Source: Cricetomys ansorgei (lineage: Eukaryota; Chordata; Mammalia; Rodentia; Nesomyidae). From it: 64,000 nt of DNA. The number at the start of each line of letters is the position of its first letter. Positions within the stretch are counted from its first letter, which is position 1. The stretch lies in the NCBI GenBank assembly GCA_026225945.1, contig JAMJFZ010004031.1:3884001-3948000 (forward strand), given 5' to 3'. The notes under the pieces were generated by a model, which saw only the letters and a list, made by a program, of their open reading frames with translations, had not been told where the DNA came from and made no database searches. This document shows positions 1 to 12,440 of the stretch, in pieces. The position numbers and the translations under genes are program-made.

Positions 1-1189
1 TTTTCTTCTGGCTGTTGAAACTAATCTCTTCTGCTGATGATTTGTCTTAGTTTGGGCTACTTTCCATTGTAGAGGTTTTCTCTTTTTTCAAATTCAGAAT
101 AAAAGAAGAAATATATATTATAAATGATGATAGTCAACATTTTTAAACAACCAAGAAGTCGACTTTTTTTTAAACAATGCATTCTAAAATTTTTCTGCAA
201 TGATAACTGGTTTGAACTATAAAGTTATCTTCTTCAGGCAGCTTAAAAGAAAACTAACAAGTGATCTTGGAAGGCATTCGGAGTCAAAAGTGTTTAAGAA
301 GATAAATTGATTACAATAAAAAGAAATCTCCAGTTTTGTTCTAAAATAAAGCTTGCGATGGGGGCATGTGTACATTTCTCCTTTCAGCTCTAGGGCCCCA
401 TCTGGGATGCACACAATATTTTCCCCCAGAGTTGAAAGCTATTTATAGAAGCAGCAGTTACTCCACAGCTTTAAAAACAAAATGTATGAAATTCCTTATG
501 TTCTTTGACATAGGCTCTCCTGATTTTTCACTAAAAGGTGATGGAAACTCTCAATAATACTACAAACTGGTGCTTTTTGACATGCTGTTGGTGGAATTTG
601 AACATTTAATTCACTAAGCAGGAGATTACTGGTGAGCCTATACCTTGCCTGTGTGATTCTACAGAGTTTGCATGAAAAAAATAAGTGGAGAATTGTTTAA
701 CTTTCTTCTCTTCTGATTTACAGCTGGGGAGACACACATCTGCAGTCTGCTCAGACCTGAGCAGTGGTCCCTCAGTCAACTATGAGTGTTGACTTTACTG
801 ACACCTGATAGCCAGACTCATCAGTGCCGGAAGGGTTTGTATTGCGTATTTTTGAGTCAATTAATGAATAAAAGTGGCTAATAAAAGTAGAGTTTAACAA
901 GTTGGAAAAACAAAACTAAGGACAGAAAAATCCCTAAATTATAATAAGATTGAAAGCTATCTACTTGTTTAAGGCAAAATCAAGCATGCCGTAAGGACTT
1001 AAAACTAGAGACACAGGTATTCTGTGATTTTTAAAACATTCTAAAAAGTAACAATGACAAGGCTTCAGAAAAGGTTCTACTTCTACCCCCAACTCTTTAG
1101 TACTATAGGGAACAGACACTTCAACGGCACCTAGGAAGCTAGACCTGAGTTGCTAGGAATAGAAGTGGAATATTAACTCAGAGACCAGG

Positions 1190-1190
<1 letters not shown>
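1..1190. other. Non-repetitive AT-rich DNA, no gene seen
   Basis: No open frame longer than about 65 codons and no recognisable repeat. Short A and T runs are scattered throughout. I see no splice-bounded coding stretch or RNA gene. Confidence 0.6.

Positions 1191-1230
<40 letters not shown>
1191..1230. repeat. (CA)20 dinucleotide microsatellite
   Basis: Forty bases of uninterrupted CA, followed by a CG-interrupted decay. Pure CA runs of this length are usually length-polymorphic and can adopt Z-DNA. It is not attached to a SINE I can recognise. Confidence 0.97.
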
Positions 1231-1235
<5 letters not shown>

Positions 1236-2799
1236 TCCACGCACTAATGTGGATTACAAAACCAGTGGATGTTTAGGAGTCAAAAAAAACTTATTCTAGG
1301 CTCAAATCATTGTAAATTAAACCTGATCTAGAAAGAAAATACTATTCCAAAAGTAGTGAGAGAAAAATACCACTATAAGACCACATTAAACTCATGGAAC
1401 AATTTCTTTATTTTGAAAGGTTTATTTTATTTTATTTATTTTATTATGGTTCTAGGAAGAGCTCTGGGCTTCGGTATGCCATATACTGTTACCAAAAACT
1501 TTAAGGAATTTCACCAAAGTTACCACATGTAATTGGGAAATTGGGGCATTCTCTTGGTATTTTCAGACCAGCTGATAAAGTAATCTAAAAATGAGTTCAA
1601 ATAGAAGTTTCAGGACAATCTTATTAGAGTTTAAAAGAAAAACCCAAGGGCAGACAAGCTTTAACCCCAGCAGCTGCCTGAAGGAGAGTGGAGAAGAGAA
1701 AGGAAAGGAGCCAAGCCCTTTGCATCTAGCTGGCGGGGAGGATAGCCACATGGTGAAGGAGTAGCCTGCTTAGAACAGGCAGATTTGGGAACTGCTTGGT
1801 TGCAGCTCTGTAAACTGCACTAGGGGCAGGAATTCTGGCAATGAGTACATTAAGTGGATAATTATTCCTCCTATTTCTTTAGCCAGGCTTAGGGTCAAAC
1901 TGCCTCGCTGACCCTTGGCAAGGTCACTTGTGGCTCACCTGGTCTAATTCTTTTGTTTATGATATTTTGGAATGTTAGGTCTAAGCCAACCTAGGAAAAA
2001 AGATTTCTCTAGTGGCCTCCACAGAGCCGTGATCAAGGCTGTTGTAATAATGCAAGCTTTATGGCTGAGTGACAGCTCCAGCTTGCAAACAACTTTACAA
2101 CAAGGTTTATAAGACTTGCACATTATACTTACAATTTATAATCTTACTTAGAAAAACTAAAGGAAATGTAGACACATGAAGAGCAACGGTATTTTCTTAT
2201 TAAACCCACATTTTTCAACCATTCAATCAAAATCCCAGCAGACTTTTTCTTTGTTTAGAAGTTGAAAGCTGATTCTAAAATTCATATGCAAATGCAAAGG
2301 TTCCAGAATAGCTGGAATCTTGAAGAAGAAAATATATTTGGGATGCACTTTGATTTTAAGATGTCTGCAGGAGGGAAGATCCAAAATTGAAAATCTAGTA
2401 ACTTACACAAGAGATGCTTATAACACACCCCTCTCCTGCTGATAGAAGAACACAAACTTTATCTCTACAATGTAAATTTACTGGGAATGAAAGATCTGAG
2501 TTGCAAGCCTAGGAAATGAAAACAGATGAGTCCCAATTCCATCCTCCTTTGAATTATATGGTATTATTCTATATAGCACATAGTATAGTAAATACTAAAT
2601 TGCGAAGAGCAAAAAGTTTCTGGAGGACAAAAAATGGCCTTTCTTGTTGTTATGTCATATGGATTTTCAATTCTTAAAACTCTAGGTAACTTAGGAGGAG
2701 AGAAAATGCAGAATAGACTGATGTTCAAAGAGCAGGACATAATGTTTATTTGTTTACATATTTATTTGCCCATTCATTTGTTTGTTTGCTCATTCATTT
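1231..2799. other. Non-repetitive DNA with small T/A-rich patches
   Basis: A short TTTA-rich patch lies at 1418-1447. Otherwise no repeat family or coding signal is recognised; the longest frame, 62 codons on the minus strand near 1563-1751, resembles nothing known to me. Confidence 0.55.
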
Positions 2800-3006
2800 G
2801 AGACAGAGTCTCAGGCAGCCCAGGCTGGCCTTGAACTTGTTATGCAGATAAGAATGATCTTGAATTTACATCCCTTCTGCCTTTATGTCCTGAGTTCTGG
2901 GATTGTATGTGTGCTCCACTGTGCTGGTTTTTATGGTACTTGGAGTCAAGCCCAGAGCTTGGAGCTTTCCCGTAAGCGCTCCACCAACTGAGTTTCATCT
3001 CCAGTT
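2800..3006 (-). mobile_element. B4-type composite SINE
   Basis: Read on the minus strand this is a tRNA-like (ID-type) head followed by a 7SL-derived B1-like body. On the plus strand it opens with the inverted B1 end (GAGACAGAGTCTCAGGCAGC) and closes with the inverted tRNA-like head (CCACCAACTGAGTTTCATCT). This dimeric order is the B4 arrangement. The copy is diverged, and a T-rich segment upstream on the plus strand is its decayed A-rich tail. Confidence 0.75.
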
Positions 3007-3087
3007 TCTACCCAGTCAGCTCCACCTCCACCCTCTTGGCACGAAAGTAGTAATGCATACTGCATCACAGAGACAACTGTGACTTTG

Positions 3088-3169
3088 TGTCTATGTATCT
3101 GTATATCTATGTATCTATGTATTTATCTATCATCTATCTATCATCTATTTATCTGTATCATTTATCATC

Positions 3170-3229
<60 letters not shown>

Positions 3230-3240
3230 ATCTATCCATC
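3088..3240. repeat. Compound TATC/TATG microsatellite with a pure (TATC)12 core
   Basis: An uninterrupted run of 12 TATC units occupies 3182-3229. It is preceded by about 90 bases of imperfect TATC, TATG and TTTATC units and followed by decayed units. Two overlapping open frames through it encode only Tyr/Leu/Ser/Ile repeats and are artefacts. Confidence 0.97.
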
Positions 3241-4066
3241 TTTCATTATCTCTCTGTCTTCTTGCTTTTCTTGAGAATCTTGGCTTCTCTATCTATTCTA
3301 AAATGATAGAAATTAAGCAAGTGGCTATTATATGAGTAAGATTTATTAACTGACAGGGTGGTCAAGAGACTTTCAAGAGTAGTGGAAATATTTTTCATTT
3401 TTATTTGGGCCAAGTCATATTGTATATTTTTTGTCTAAATTCCTTGATCTGCATTATTTAGAACTGATGTGTTTATTTTTTATAAAATTCACTTAATGTT
3501 GTTTTAAAAATGACTAATGATTCTTGTAATTGTTAACAAACAATAAGAGTATACCATGAACAGCTTTGTTCTCATGAATTCCACGATACTTTTAATTGAT
3601 TAAAAAATAGAACATTCCTTAGAAACCTAAACTGATGCAAGAATTCAATCCGGATGAAATTGATATTCGGAATAGCTACATAACTATTGAGGAAATTAAA
3701 TTTGTAATTGAAATGTTCTTGGAAAAGTTACCTCAGTAATGAAAGTTTCCCTGGAGATTTTTATTGCACATTTAAGATGAATCATTATAATTCTGCATAA
3801 CCTCTCTTACAACAGAGAATGGGAGCATACCCCAGCTGGTGTAATGGGCCAGTACTAAGCCAATACTAAATCGAAGACAGTAACATGAATAAGAAAAGCA
3901 AGCTATAGATTAATTTTCTTCATAACTGTGGATGCAAATACTCAATGAAATATTAACAAGCACCTTGAATTACCTAAGAAGAGTTACCCACACTATGAAG
4001 GAATGGGGCTGTCCTCTAAGGGTATTAACAGGGCTTAATATTTGCAAGTCTTTCAATGTAGCCCAC
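3241..4066. other. Non-repetitive AT-rich DNA
   Basis: No repeat family, RNA gene or coding frame recognised. Confidence 0.55.
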
Positions 4067-4460
4067 TGTGGTGGTTTGAATAAGAATGGCCCCCACGGGC
4101 TCAAATGTTTGAATATTTAGACAGCAGGGAGTGGCACTGCTTGGTCTCTAGAAGGTGTGGCCTTGATGGAGTTGGTGTGGTCTTGTTAGAGGAAGTGTGT
4201 CACTGGGGGTTAGCTCTGAGGTATCAAATGCTCAAGCCAGACCCAGTGCCTCCTCCTGCTGTCTGCTGAGATGTAGAACTCTTGAGCTACCACTCCTGTG
4301 CCATGTCTTTCTGCAGGCTGCCTTGCTTTCCACTGTGATGGTAACGAACTACATCTCTGAGTGTAAGCCAGTCCAATTAAACGCTTTCTTCTGAGAGTTG
4401 CCCTAGTCGCGGTGTATCACCACAGCAATGCGTGCTCATCATGTCAACAAAACAGAGACA
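4067..4460 (+). mobile_element. MaLR solo LTR (MT/ORR1 group)
   Basis: It begins with the MaLR start TGTGGTGGTTTGAATAAGAA and carries the GGAAGTGTGTCACTGGGGG block. Near the 3' end it has an AATTAAA polyadenylation-type signal (4375-4381) and the terminal stretch that in this family leads into CACAGCAATAG...ACA. These LTRs belong to ERVL-related, non-autonomous MaLR elements. There is no internal region and no second LTR, so it is solo. The 3' boundary is blurred by a small insertion. Confidence 0.85.
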
Positions 4461-4555
4461 AAGACAAGTCTTGGCCTACGTACAAAGTAATAAAATCAGT
4501 GTATTTGCGTTTGTCTGTTCTCTTATGCTGCTGGTTTGGACACAGTTTATTTTCT

Positions 4556-4694
4556 GGTGCAGGATCTTGCTATGTACCCTAGATCAAATCTACATCTAGC
4601 CTAGATTGACCTTGAACTCACAATGATCCTTCTGTCTCAACCTCCCAGATACTAAGTACTGAGAATACAGGCAAGTGATACTTCACGTGGCTCA
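4556..4694 (-). mobile_element. Old, diverged B1-like SINE
   Basis: On the plus strand it shows the inverted B1 order: a decayed GAGACAGGGTCT start, CTATGTA, TTGACCTTGAACTCACA, CTCAACCTCCCAGATACTA and GAGAATACAGGCAAGTGATA. Many substitutions and an apparent internal duplication point to an early B1 (proto-B1 type). Confidence 0.6.
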
Positions 4695-7600
4695 GATTTT
4701 ACTTTTCTAAGACTAAAGGTGAATAAAATTGAGTAAGTTAAAGTGGTAATTAAACATTAAAAGCTAATTTATCCCTAATCTGAATTCTGAGCAGAAAATA
4801 CATTCTCATTTATGTTTTTAAGAACGTATGCAGATCTACCCCAGCATAAAGATAGAAGGCAAGTAAAAAAGATACATGGGTTAGTGAGGTGACATTTGTG
4901 AATCAATTATACACAAGTTTAATGTTCCATTTTAAAATGTATTTTCTACAATGGACCAGACAAAAACATTTAGATATGAGAAAATCATACAATAAAAATA
5001 ATCTGAACACATATGTTTATAAAAATCCTAAATGAGTTTATGGATCATTTTAATGCTGAAATGCATAAGAAATCCAATGAAACCAAGAAATATTATTCCT
5101 ACAAATAATATCTCTAACTATTGTGGCCTTTAAAAGAAATATCTTAAAGTAAATGTGTAAAACATTTTACCATACCATTTTAAACCAAGGACTACCAAAC
5201 CAGGCTTAAACAGACTATAAAGAGACTAACTGAAATGAAGTGATACAACTTTGAGACAGTAAACCATTGTAGTTAAATCATGAGAAATTACACTTTTAAA
5301 CATACCTTAAAACACCAGCTTTCCATTACCCCAAATTAGGTGTCTCTCGTGGAAAGTTGCTACTGTAAAAATACAAATGAAAAGTACCCCTGTAGCCATT
5401 ACTGTACTAATAGTCCACCACTAATATAATGTTCCTGGAGTCAGACGTAATTACACTGGAAGCTCTGTGGCTTAGATTGCCACTGATTTCTTCAGAAAAT
5501 CAATCTGAGAAACAGAAAATAGTGAGTCTAGGGGCATCTTTACCCAAAAGAAAATTAGAGTTTCATTAACAATAGCACTTCAGTTTCTTTTTTAAGTGGG
5601 CATTAATGAATAGAATGTGTATTTAACACAGAATCCCAGATGTTTCTCTTTTCTGGTTAATGTGTTTTATATTTCAAACTATTCCATCTCCTCCTATTTG
5701 AATATTACATATAGGACTTTTATCCTTGGAATGAAGAAAGGCATCTAGGCTAATGGAAAAAATAACCTAGAAAATCTTTCTTTGATGGGTCCTGTAGGAA
5801 GCCCACACAAGCACATACATGCACAGTGTCACACACACACACTCACCTCTCTATTTTTTGGTGTTAAGAGCATCTTTATAATTTACAATACTGGATAGCC
5901 AGAGAAGCCAGGAGAACAAATTGAACGAGTCACTTGACAGAAGGAATGCGAGTAAGCACAGTTTACTTTCTCGTCATCCTTTCTTTTAGTGTAAAAATAT
6001 TTGTGAAATAAATTCATGTAATATCTGGCCAAACAGTACATGACATCAATAAACATTTTAACATTCTATTTTTATTTTTACCTTTAGAATGTTCTTAGGC
6101 ATCTGTGAATGGATCATTCTCCATGCTGGAAGTAATTCCTAATCTAACATCTGACTGTGCGTGCTCTTCATTCTGCTTCCTAGAAGGTGAAGGCAACACA
6201 GGTGGGTCAGCTGGCATTCCCGTTGACATTTTGAAGATGGCAATCTAGAAGCAACTTTGAAACTTACAAATTTAGATGTTCTAGAAATTTATTTTTTCTA
6301 AAATTGAACTTCAAATTCAAAACAAACATGGTGGTTTGTTGGTCATTAAAATCCTTCAGCTTTTAATCGATGTCTTCTACTCTATGGGCTTTTCACAATC
6401 TAATCCTTGAGAAGAACACGATGGTGGGCTAAGGCTTTCTTAGACTTACTATGGTTTCTTAGAGGTATAAAACTCAAGTTCATTACCCAGATCCCCTTGC
6501 CAGCAAGATTTTAGCTAGATACACTGACAAACGGCAGTCCTGAGCTTTGCAAGGAGGATGAGAAGAAAGACACTCTTTTCTAGTGTTACTTAGACTCCAG
6601 ACGTTGGCAAACAGAGGAGAGCAAGGAACTTTGATGCCTAAGATATCTGAGACTCTTGGTGGTGCTCTCCCTACAGTCTTTGCATATACAGACTTCTCAA
6701 CCAAAGAGTCCTGGCCTTCATGCTTCTCATATTCATAAAGGTTCATGGATCTCTAAATCTATGGTAAACACTTTCCATTCAACACACCTGCACACTTCCT
6801 TATCCCGAGCTCTAATGAGTAAGTATATTCGGTCACGGAGGAAACGTTAGTCATAGCAGGTCACCTCTGGTATGAAGAATAAATGAGCTTATTAATGTTA
6901 TCTCTTTAAAACATGTCTGTTTTGCTAAGATTTACCATTTACCAAATAGAAAGAGCACATGAAATGAGAACTTACTATAGGTAAAGTCAGTCCAATGCTT
7001 GACACAATTCAGCATCACGGAAAAGCGAATCCTCCATTGTAGCATTTGCATAAAGACATGAAATTAGTCCTTATAAAACTGAAATATCATATTTGGAAGT
7101 GGTAAGAAGATAGGAGTAGTGTGTGAATGTATGAAAAATCTATAGTTGTGACTGGTTTGAGCCACAAAATTGAAACTTTGTTTGGTTCTCCCTAAAGGCA
7201 ATATAAACTTAGTGATTGCTTTCAGTAATCAATGTCTTAAGAACACAGTTCTAAATCCCTGACACAGTTACATTTTAAACAACAACAACAACAGCAAAAG
7301 GGCTGGAAAAGTATCAGCCTGTTTCGTGTAGATACATGTATTCATGAAATGCGTAAGTCCAACATCACACACACATAACCTTTGTTACTGTGGAGCCATT
7401 TCTTCTGATGTGGGCACCCCAGCTCACCTCCCACTTGTACACCAGTCTCACCCTGGACTCCAGAAGAGCCTGAGTGTAATGAAAGATGTGCTCATGTTAC
7501 TTTACTAGCATTTGAACACTGCTATCCCAGACCTTTCATGTTCACACTGAACTTGAGTCTAATGTATAATTTTCTTCTTCCTGTTTCCCTCCAGTAAATC

Positions 7601-8249
7601 TGGAGCTGTGCCACTTGAAGTCCTGATACTTATACACAGACCCAAAGCATCTGTGATGGGCTCTTGGCTCATGGTCGGTCCCATCACATTGACTCTGTCT
7701 GATTATTAAGATAACATTTTCCTGATTTTTGAATTTATAATGTTGATGCATATGTTGAATGTTGTCTAAATATCTATGCGCAGTGCCCACATGCTTGTAA
7801 ATAGTAAATGAAAGATAAAGGAAAAAATTACAGATTGTCCAGACTAGGCCCAGGCTAATGGGATTCCAGCACTGGAACACAACAACGTGATAACATTGTC
7901 CTGTACGGGTTCAGGTCCTGCAGACACTTAGTTGAGAAGAAGCACATGTCCTTATCTGCTTGGTCAAAACCAACTGTAGATTGAGGCTTGTTTTCCATGA
8001 AAACCTATATACTATAGTCAGCTAGGAGAAGCCAGACATGGTCTCCCCCCATATGATAAAGTTGGCTTCACTCTGCCCTTCCTGAAGCTTTCAGATGTGA
8101 AAGAAGATATCGAGCAAGAACCTTTCTTTATTGAACCACTACACTGGAAGTTTCATATTATCACTTTTGCTCATCAACCTGTGTCTCTGTCAGCTGACCA
8201 CATGCATGGAAAGGGAAGTATTTTCTAATGATAATGCCATGTTTAGAAC
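4695..8249. other. 3.5 kb of non-repetitive DNA, no gene seen
   Basis: Only minor simple sequence is seen: a short CA run at 5830-5842 and an AAC run at 7279-7293. The longest frame is 112 codons (7542-7880, minus). It has no recognisable motif and I do not call it. Confidence 0.55.
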
Positions 8250-8756
8250 TTTAGTCAGGGTTCTCCAAAGAAAAAAAACCAACATATATTTTAAGGAGCC
8301 TTATTAGGCTTGCTTATCAATATGGTCTGGGTAGTTCAACAGAGGCTGTCTCATACTAGAGATGGTGAAAACCTGGTAGCTGCTCAGCCCACAAGGCTGG
8401 ATATCTCAGCAGTCTACTACTGAAAATCTAGAAGAATACTGGATAACTGCTCATCTTCAGTTGAGATTGGAAACTTGAAGAAGCTGATTCATTATAAATA
8501 TCAGTGAAGGAATAGAGCAGCAACAGCAACAGAAAAGATGAACTTGCCAGTGAGAGTGAAGCAGAAATGCAAAAAGCAAAGCTTTTTCTATCCCCCCTTC
8601 ATCTGAACTGCCACCAGAAGGTGACATCCACATTCAGGATAGGCCCTACCATCTCAAATAAGCTGATCAAGACAATCCCACACAGAAGTGCACAGTGGCT
8701 TGCCTTTTAGTTGATTCCAGACCTAGTCAAGTTGACAGCCAAGATTAGCTATCACA
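8250..8756 (-). mobile_element. ERVL-type solo LTR (MLT2-like rodent family)
   Basis: On the plus strand it starts TTAGTCAGGGTTCTCCAAAG and ends near AAGATTAGCTATCACA. These are the inverted ends of the class III ERVL/MLT2-style LTR, which reads GTGATGGC... to ...AACCCTGACTAATA. A second copy in the other orientation lies at 18526-19110 and supports both boundaries. No internal retroviral sequence is attached. The rodent subfamily name is not assigned. Confidence 0.7.
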
Positions 8757-8786
8757 TTTTAGAAAAAATGCAGGCAAGGAGGAAGG

Positions 8787-8942
8787 GAAGGAAACAGACA
8801 GACATAGAGAGGGATGCACATAGAGAAAGAGACATACAGAGACATACAGAAAGAGAGGCGAGAGAGAGAGAGAGAGAGAGAAGGAGGGAAGGGAGAGAGA
8901 GAGAGAGAAAGAGAGGGTGGGAGAGAGAAAGGAAAGAGAGAG
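8787..8942. repeat. GA-rich purine tract
   Basis: Purine-biased sequence with a pure purine run at 8860-8917 (58 nt, mostly GA) and a second at 8919-8942. It begins about 30 bases beyond the ERVL LTR. The open frames crossing it on both strands (115 and 106 codons) are repeat artefacts rich in Arg/Glu or Ser/Leu. Confidence 0.9.
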
Positions 8943-8998
8943 CCTGGAATTTACTGAAAACACTGGCAGGTTTTGACAGATGTGGAATTTATGTAGGT

Positions 8999-9232
8999 CA
9001 GCAGTTCTTAACTTGTGGGTCACGTGACTCCTTTGGGGATCAAATGACCCTTTCATGAGAGTCACCTAAGAACATCTGCATGTCAGATATTTACATTGCA
9101 ATTCATAACATTAGCAAAATTACATGTTATAAAGTAGCAACAAAAGTAAGTTTATGATGGGATGGGGAGTACCACAACATAAGTAACTCTATTAAAGGGT
9201 AATCACAGCATTAGGAAGGTTGAGAACCACTG
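8999..9232 (+). mobile_element. URR1-type hAT-Charlie DNA transposon
   Basis: Non-autonomous rodent hAT element. The left terminal inverted repeat reads CAGCAGTTCTTAACTTGTGG and the right GGTTGAGAACCACTG. The interior has the family's TTCATAACATTAGCAAAATT and AAGTAGCAAC blocks. Flanking octamers ATGTAGGT (8991-8998) and CCCTAGGT (9233-9240) share TAGGT, consistent with a decayed 8-bp target duplication. No transposase frame, as expected for this short element. Confidence 0.88.
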
Positions 9233-10923
9233 CCCTAGGTGAAAACAAAGGCTTCCTTGCTCCTTCCACAGTGATGTTCTATGTCTCAGTCTTGCAGCTT
9301 ATGGGATATAAAAGATTTTAAATAGAGACTCAGTATAATCAGATTTACCTTTTGAATGAGCTCTTCAGAGAAATTAAAGAAGCAGGTATCATGGAGGCAT
9401 GTGTAAGAACAAGAGAGACGGTGGCTAATAGAGATACTTTCTTGGTAATGTTTAGGGCTCCTGTACACTAGTAAACACAATTGAGGGCTTTGAAGAGTTT
9501 TTGGTAATTGAGTTATAGCTTGCTGATTTTTAAAAACCACATTAGAAAGGAAAAGTGGTAAAATTTTAATACAAAATAAAACACGAGTACATATTCTATG
9601 AATCATCAAAACGATTGTTTTATCACAGGTGTGAGAGCTTCTGGACAATCCCGCTGAATACTTTAGAGAGAGTGAGAGTGAACCAGGCAAATAGTGTATA
9701 AATATTTTAACCTCATTAATCCTGTCAAAGGGTCTTGGGGGTCCTTTGGGGTCTCTGATCATTCTCTCAAGACTGCTGGCTTACACACTAGTCATTTCCA
9801 TGGAGAGTGTAAGGAAGAATTAGCTTAGAAGCCCAGAGGACTTAGAAATGACATCATATAATGACAACTTACAAACTCAACATCTGACTGTTGGCTAAGT
9901 TGTTACTGCTTTAAAGTTGCTGCTTTATGGAGTCTAAGTTTTCGAGATCATTTCCCTTAACTCTTTCCCAAACTCTAATATGTAGTGTGTGAAGCTTTTC
10001 CATTATTAATACACAGTGAACAAATTGTAATTGTGTTTACATAAACCATCTAAAATGTCCTGGTCGCCCAGGACTCAGAGTCTACGAAGGAAAATAAAGT
10101 TTTAAATGATAGCTTTTGATCAAAGCCTCAATGAGCTGTTGTTTATGGGAGTCTCCTGAGTAACAAGCCTGTGATCTCTGCGTCTACAAAGAACGGGTCC
10201 CTTTTTTTTCTCCAGGTTCTGACTCCCTCTCTCGTTACTCAGCAATGCTCGCTTCTCAACTCTTGCCCCATCTGTTTCTCTCTGCTCTATCTTTAACCTG
10301 AATCCCATTGCTAAACTTAGTTTCTTAGCACCTGTTCCAACTTTCCCCAGTTACTTCCACACAGATCTGCTTTGCAAACTCGTTTTCTTGTGTTGCAACT
10401 GGTGGTCTGGACTAGCTACTTTCTGATAATTGCAAGCATAGTTTGCAAGGTGAGAGAGACTGTCACCCCATCCACTGCTTATGGTCAGCTCATTTAAAAA
10501 AAAAAAGTATTTTTCTTAAGTCTTTGCTTGTAAAATGTGTTTTATTGTTATTTCAAAAGGCTCACCATTTTAAAGACAGACTGCATACCAGTCTGTCATC
10601 TCTCTGTCTGTCACCAGTCTGACATCTCTCTCACCATGATTTCAGCTAAACTACAGCTTCATTTAACTTCAAAAAAATATTTTGGGAAAAAAATCAATTT
10701 CTGAAAATTACATAAATTAGTCTAATTAGGGGAGAATGAGGACCACATCACACTCTGCTCTGTGCCTTTCTCCTAATACGTATGTCAGTGAAGGACATTG
10801 AATGCATGCATCCTCATACCTCAGCCCTCCAAAGAACAGGATTCAGGATGTGTCTAATGAAAAAAAGGGTTTTTCTGGTGTTGATCAAAACCTCTGTAGC
10901 CAACAGTCCATTTGAGCATAGAG
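9233..10923. other. Non-repetitive DNA with one short tandem duplication
   Basis: No repeat family recognised. The stretch contains a 158-codon minus-strand open frame (9286-9762) with no recognisable domain. A diverged tandem duplication of an ACCAGTCTGtCATCTCTCT unit lies around 10588-10635. Confidence 0.55.
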
Positions 10924-11147
10924 CAGCAGTTCTCAACCTATGGGTGGCTGCTCTTTTGCAGGTTGAATGAGCCTTCCACAGGGATTGCTTAAGACCATCT
11001 GTATATGAGACATTTACACTATGACTCATAACAGCGGCAAAATTACAGTTATGAAGTAGCAAATGAAAACAATTTATTGCCTCAGTTTACCACAATACGA
11101 GGAACTGTATTCAGGGGTTGCATCATGAGGAAGGTTAAGAACCACTA
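10924..11147 (+). mobile_element. URR1-type hAT-Charlie DNA transposon with target duplication
   Basis: Starts CAGCAGTTCTCAACCTATGG and ends AGGTTAAGAACCACTA, matching hAT-Charlie terminal inverted repeats. The interior has CTCATAACAGCGGCAAAATT and TTATGAAGTAGCAAATGAAA. The flanking octamers GCATAGAG (10916-10923) and ACATAGAG (11148-11155) match at 7 of 8 positions, the expected hAT 8-bp target duplication. About 25% diverged from the other copies by eye. Confidence 0.92.
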
Positions 11148-11899
11148 ACATAGAGAGAAAAAATGTTTTTATATTAAAATAATTTATTGTCACGTTCAGA
11201 TAGATACAAAAGAGTTTCAAATAGTACCATTGTTTCTTTTTAACGTTCTAGAAATGGTGTCAAAAAGCATAACCTTTTGCTTTCTGGCCCAAGGGAGGAG
11301 AGAGTCTATGGATATGCATAGCTTTGAGCATTAATTTTCTAGGGCCGGACAGTGCAGTTAGGAGACAGCAGGAAAGAAATTAGGACAGGGCTGAGGGCCT
11401 AGGAATGTGCTCCCTTAAGAAACACAGCTTCTTCTGATGCTCAGAGTTGCCAAAACAATATTGGAAGGTTTTGTTTGTTTCCTGCCCAATCCCTACATGT
11501 ACCTGCAGTAACAGAACCACAAAGAAAGTGATGAAGAAGAGACTGTGCTGAACATTCCACGTAGTGGTGTTAGTTGGAGAAAACCTCTGGGAAGCAGGGC
11601 CTCTGTACAGTAATAAGGAAAGCAGCCATTTCCTGTAGATAGCTGCAGGAAGGATGTTATTAAGAATATTAAATTTTCTTGACAAAGGAACCTATGCACG
11701 TGTCTTTCAAAAAGTAACCAAAATGCCATCAGATGTTTAAAACTGAAAGATAACTCAGTGACCACATATCAATATTAGTGTACACACTCTCTGATTATTA
11801 TCTTATAAATGGCATCCTTTGCCCTTTACGTTCTCTTGGTTTGAATTGAGAGCTACATCCATGAAGTGCAATTGGTTTTGTATTCCTCTTAGACCCCTT
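11148..11899. other. Non-repetitive DNA
   Basis: No repeat or gene recognised. Two overlapping minus-strand frames of 90 and 101 codons (11380-11765) have no domain I recognise and overlap in different frames, so I treat them as chance. Confidence 0.5.
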
Positions 11900-12250
11900 T
11901 AACCCTCTGGAGTCCACATCTTTCCCTGTCCTTTTGCATTTGTTTGTTGAGGAAACCAGCTCAGGTTTTGCATAGAATTTCCTGTCATCTGGATTTTGCT
12001 AATTGCACCCCCTCAGTGTCCTCTATATATTTCCTGTGCAGTGATTGTGGAATCTGAATGAATTATGAGCCTACTTCAGAGGAAGTGCTATGTCTTTCTC
12101 AGGAGTCATATAGCACCTGGTTGCAACATTTCCTGCAATCTTGGTGATTGATGCTTATTTTTTCAGATTCATTAACTTTTTCAGGATAGCAAAGATTTTT
12201 AAAATCTCCGCATTTATTAGCTGGAATTCGTTTACCAGGAGGTGTCCTGC
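11900..12250. mobile_element. Ancient LINE fragment (probably L1M type)
   Basis: Blocks such as CTTTTGCATTTGTTTGTTGA, CATCTGGATTTTGCTAATTG and CATTTATTAGCTGGAATTCG occur in the order I remember for an old mammalian LINE untranslated segment. No open frame remains. The exact subfamily and strand are uncertain. Confidence 0.5.
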
Positions 12251-12317
12251 CTAACATAATTGTGTACCCTTGGTTCCTTCTCTGATTCTTGGTCAGTCTC
12301 CAAAACGTGACCAGCCA

Positions 12318-12440
12318 CTATACAGCTATTTTCTCATGATGGATTGAACCCTCTGAAGTCATGAGTTAAAATCCGTCTCTTCTCCTCCCTGTTACTTTTG
12401 TCTGTTATTTTGTATCAACAATGAAAAATAACTACTATAC
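12318..12440 (+). mobile_element. 3' end fragment of a MaLR-type LTR
   Basis: The order CATGATGGATTGAACCCTCT, then a degenerate AAAATCC/polyadenylation region, then GTCTGTTATTTTGTATCAAC and a terminal AATAACTACTATA matches the 3' third of MaLR LTRs. The 5' part is missing. Confidence 0.5.

Noticed and set aside
3079..3335. Two overlapping 75-82 codon frames
   Set aside because: Translation of the TATC microsatellite only.
8711..9065. 115- and 106-codon frames on opposite strands
   Set aside because: Both run through the GA tract and into the URR1 transposon.
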